Positions 42,899 to 42,912 of a stretch of DNA of 42,912 nucleotides are shown here, piece after piece. This DNA comes from Anammoximicrobium sp032229885 (lineage in GTDB: Bacteria > Planctomycetota > Planctomycetia > Pirellulales > Pirellulaceae). The notes beneath the pieces are model-generated. The model was not told the origin of the DNA and made no database searches. It saw only the letters and a list, made by a program, of their open reading frames with translations. Location: NCBI GenBank assembly GCA_032229885.1, contig JAVYAJ010000144.1, positions 1 through 42,912 of the forward strand, written 5' to 3'. Every line of letters begins with the position of its first letter. Position 1 is the stretch's first letter. Both the position numbers and the translations under genes were made by a program.

Positions 42899-42912
42899 GC
42901 TGGCGCCGCGCG

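Overview
The window is GC-rich and looks like chromosomal DNA from a planctomycete, most likely of the Pirellulales type. The reasons are two very large uncharacterised exported proteins, several PQQ-like and NHL beta-propeller proteins with N-terminal anchors, a GH123/DUF4091 glycosidase-like protein, short hairpin and hexamer repeats between genes, and long signal-bearing proteins with Pro/Ala-rich linkers. The assignment is by resemblance only. No rRNA, tRNA or CRISPR array was recognised.

Left part (1-2964): a partial IS3-type OrfA runs off the edge. It is followed by about 1.5 kb of gene-poor, rearranged DNA holding a decayed piece of mutS and a 54-bp dispersed repeat. Then come a small thioredoxin-like protein and an ArsF-family thioredoxin-fold protein, without the ArsG-type membrane partner that usually accompanies them. 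Next (3185-15790) is a minus-strand block: an inositol-monophosphatase family enzyme, two giant exported proteins coupled by an ATGA overlap, and glyA. The larger giant (2228 aa) looks like two former genes fused head to tail, with a relic signal peptide in the middle.

Centre (16067-31003): an unknown protein, a sugar phosphate isomerase/epimerase-like protein on the minus strand, and then a plus-strand run. This run comprises a PQQ-like propeller, an NHL propeller with a membrane anchor, a 66-aa membrane protein with four cysteines, a Tat-exported polyferredoxin (NapG-like), a membrane iron-sulfur protein (NapH/NosR-like) and a membrane-anchored PQQ-like propeller. These look like one periplasm-facing electron-transfer module with no recognisable terminal oxidoreductase. 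It is the best candidate here for an undescribed system. A clade-3 type catalase and a GH123-like exported protein follow.

Right part (30989-42912): a truncated IS630 transposase, intact mutS, and a minus-strand copper/silver efflux operon. The operon encodes a secreted Cys-rich protein, a lipoprotein with a C/CC-x2-C domain, an RND adaptor that carries the same domain at its C terminus, and a CusA-type pump. The pump keeps the three-methionine transport site but has about 256 extra residues between the second and third methionine. A perfect dyad overlaps a TTGACA -35 box upstream. Short tandem repeats (periods 6, 12, 15, 19 and 20 bp) are scattered over the whole window, both inside genes and between them.
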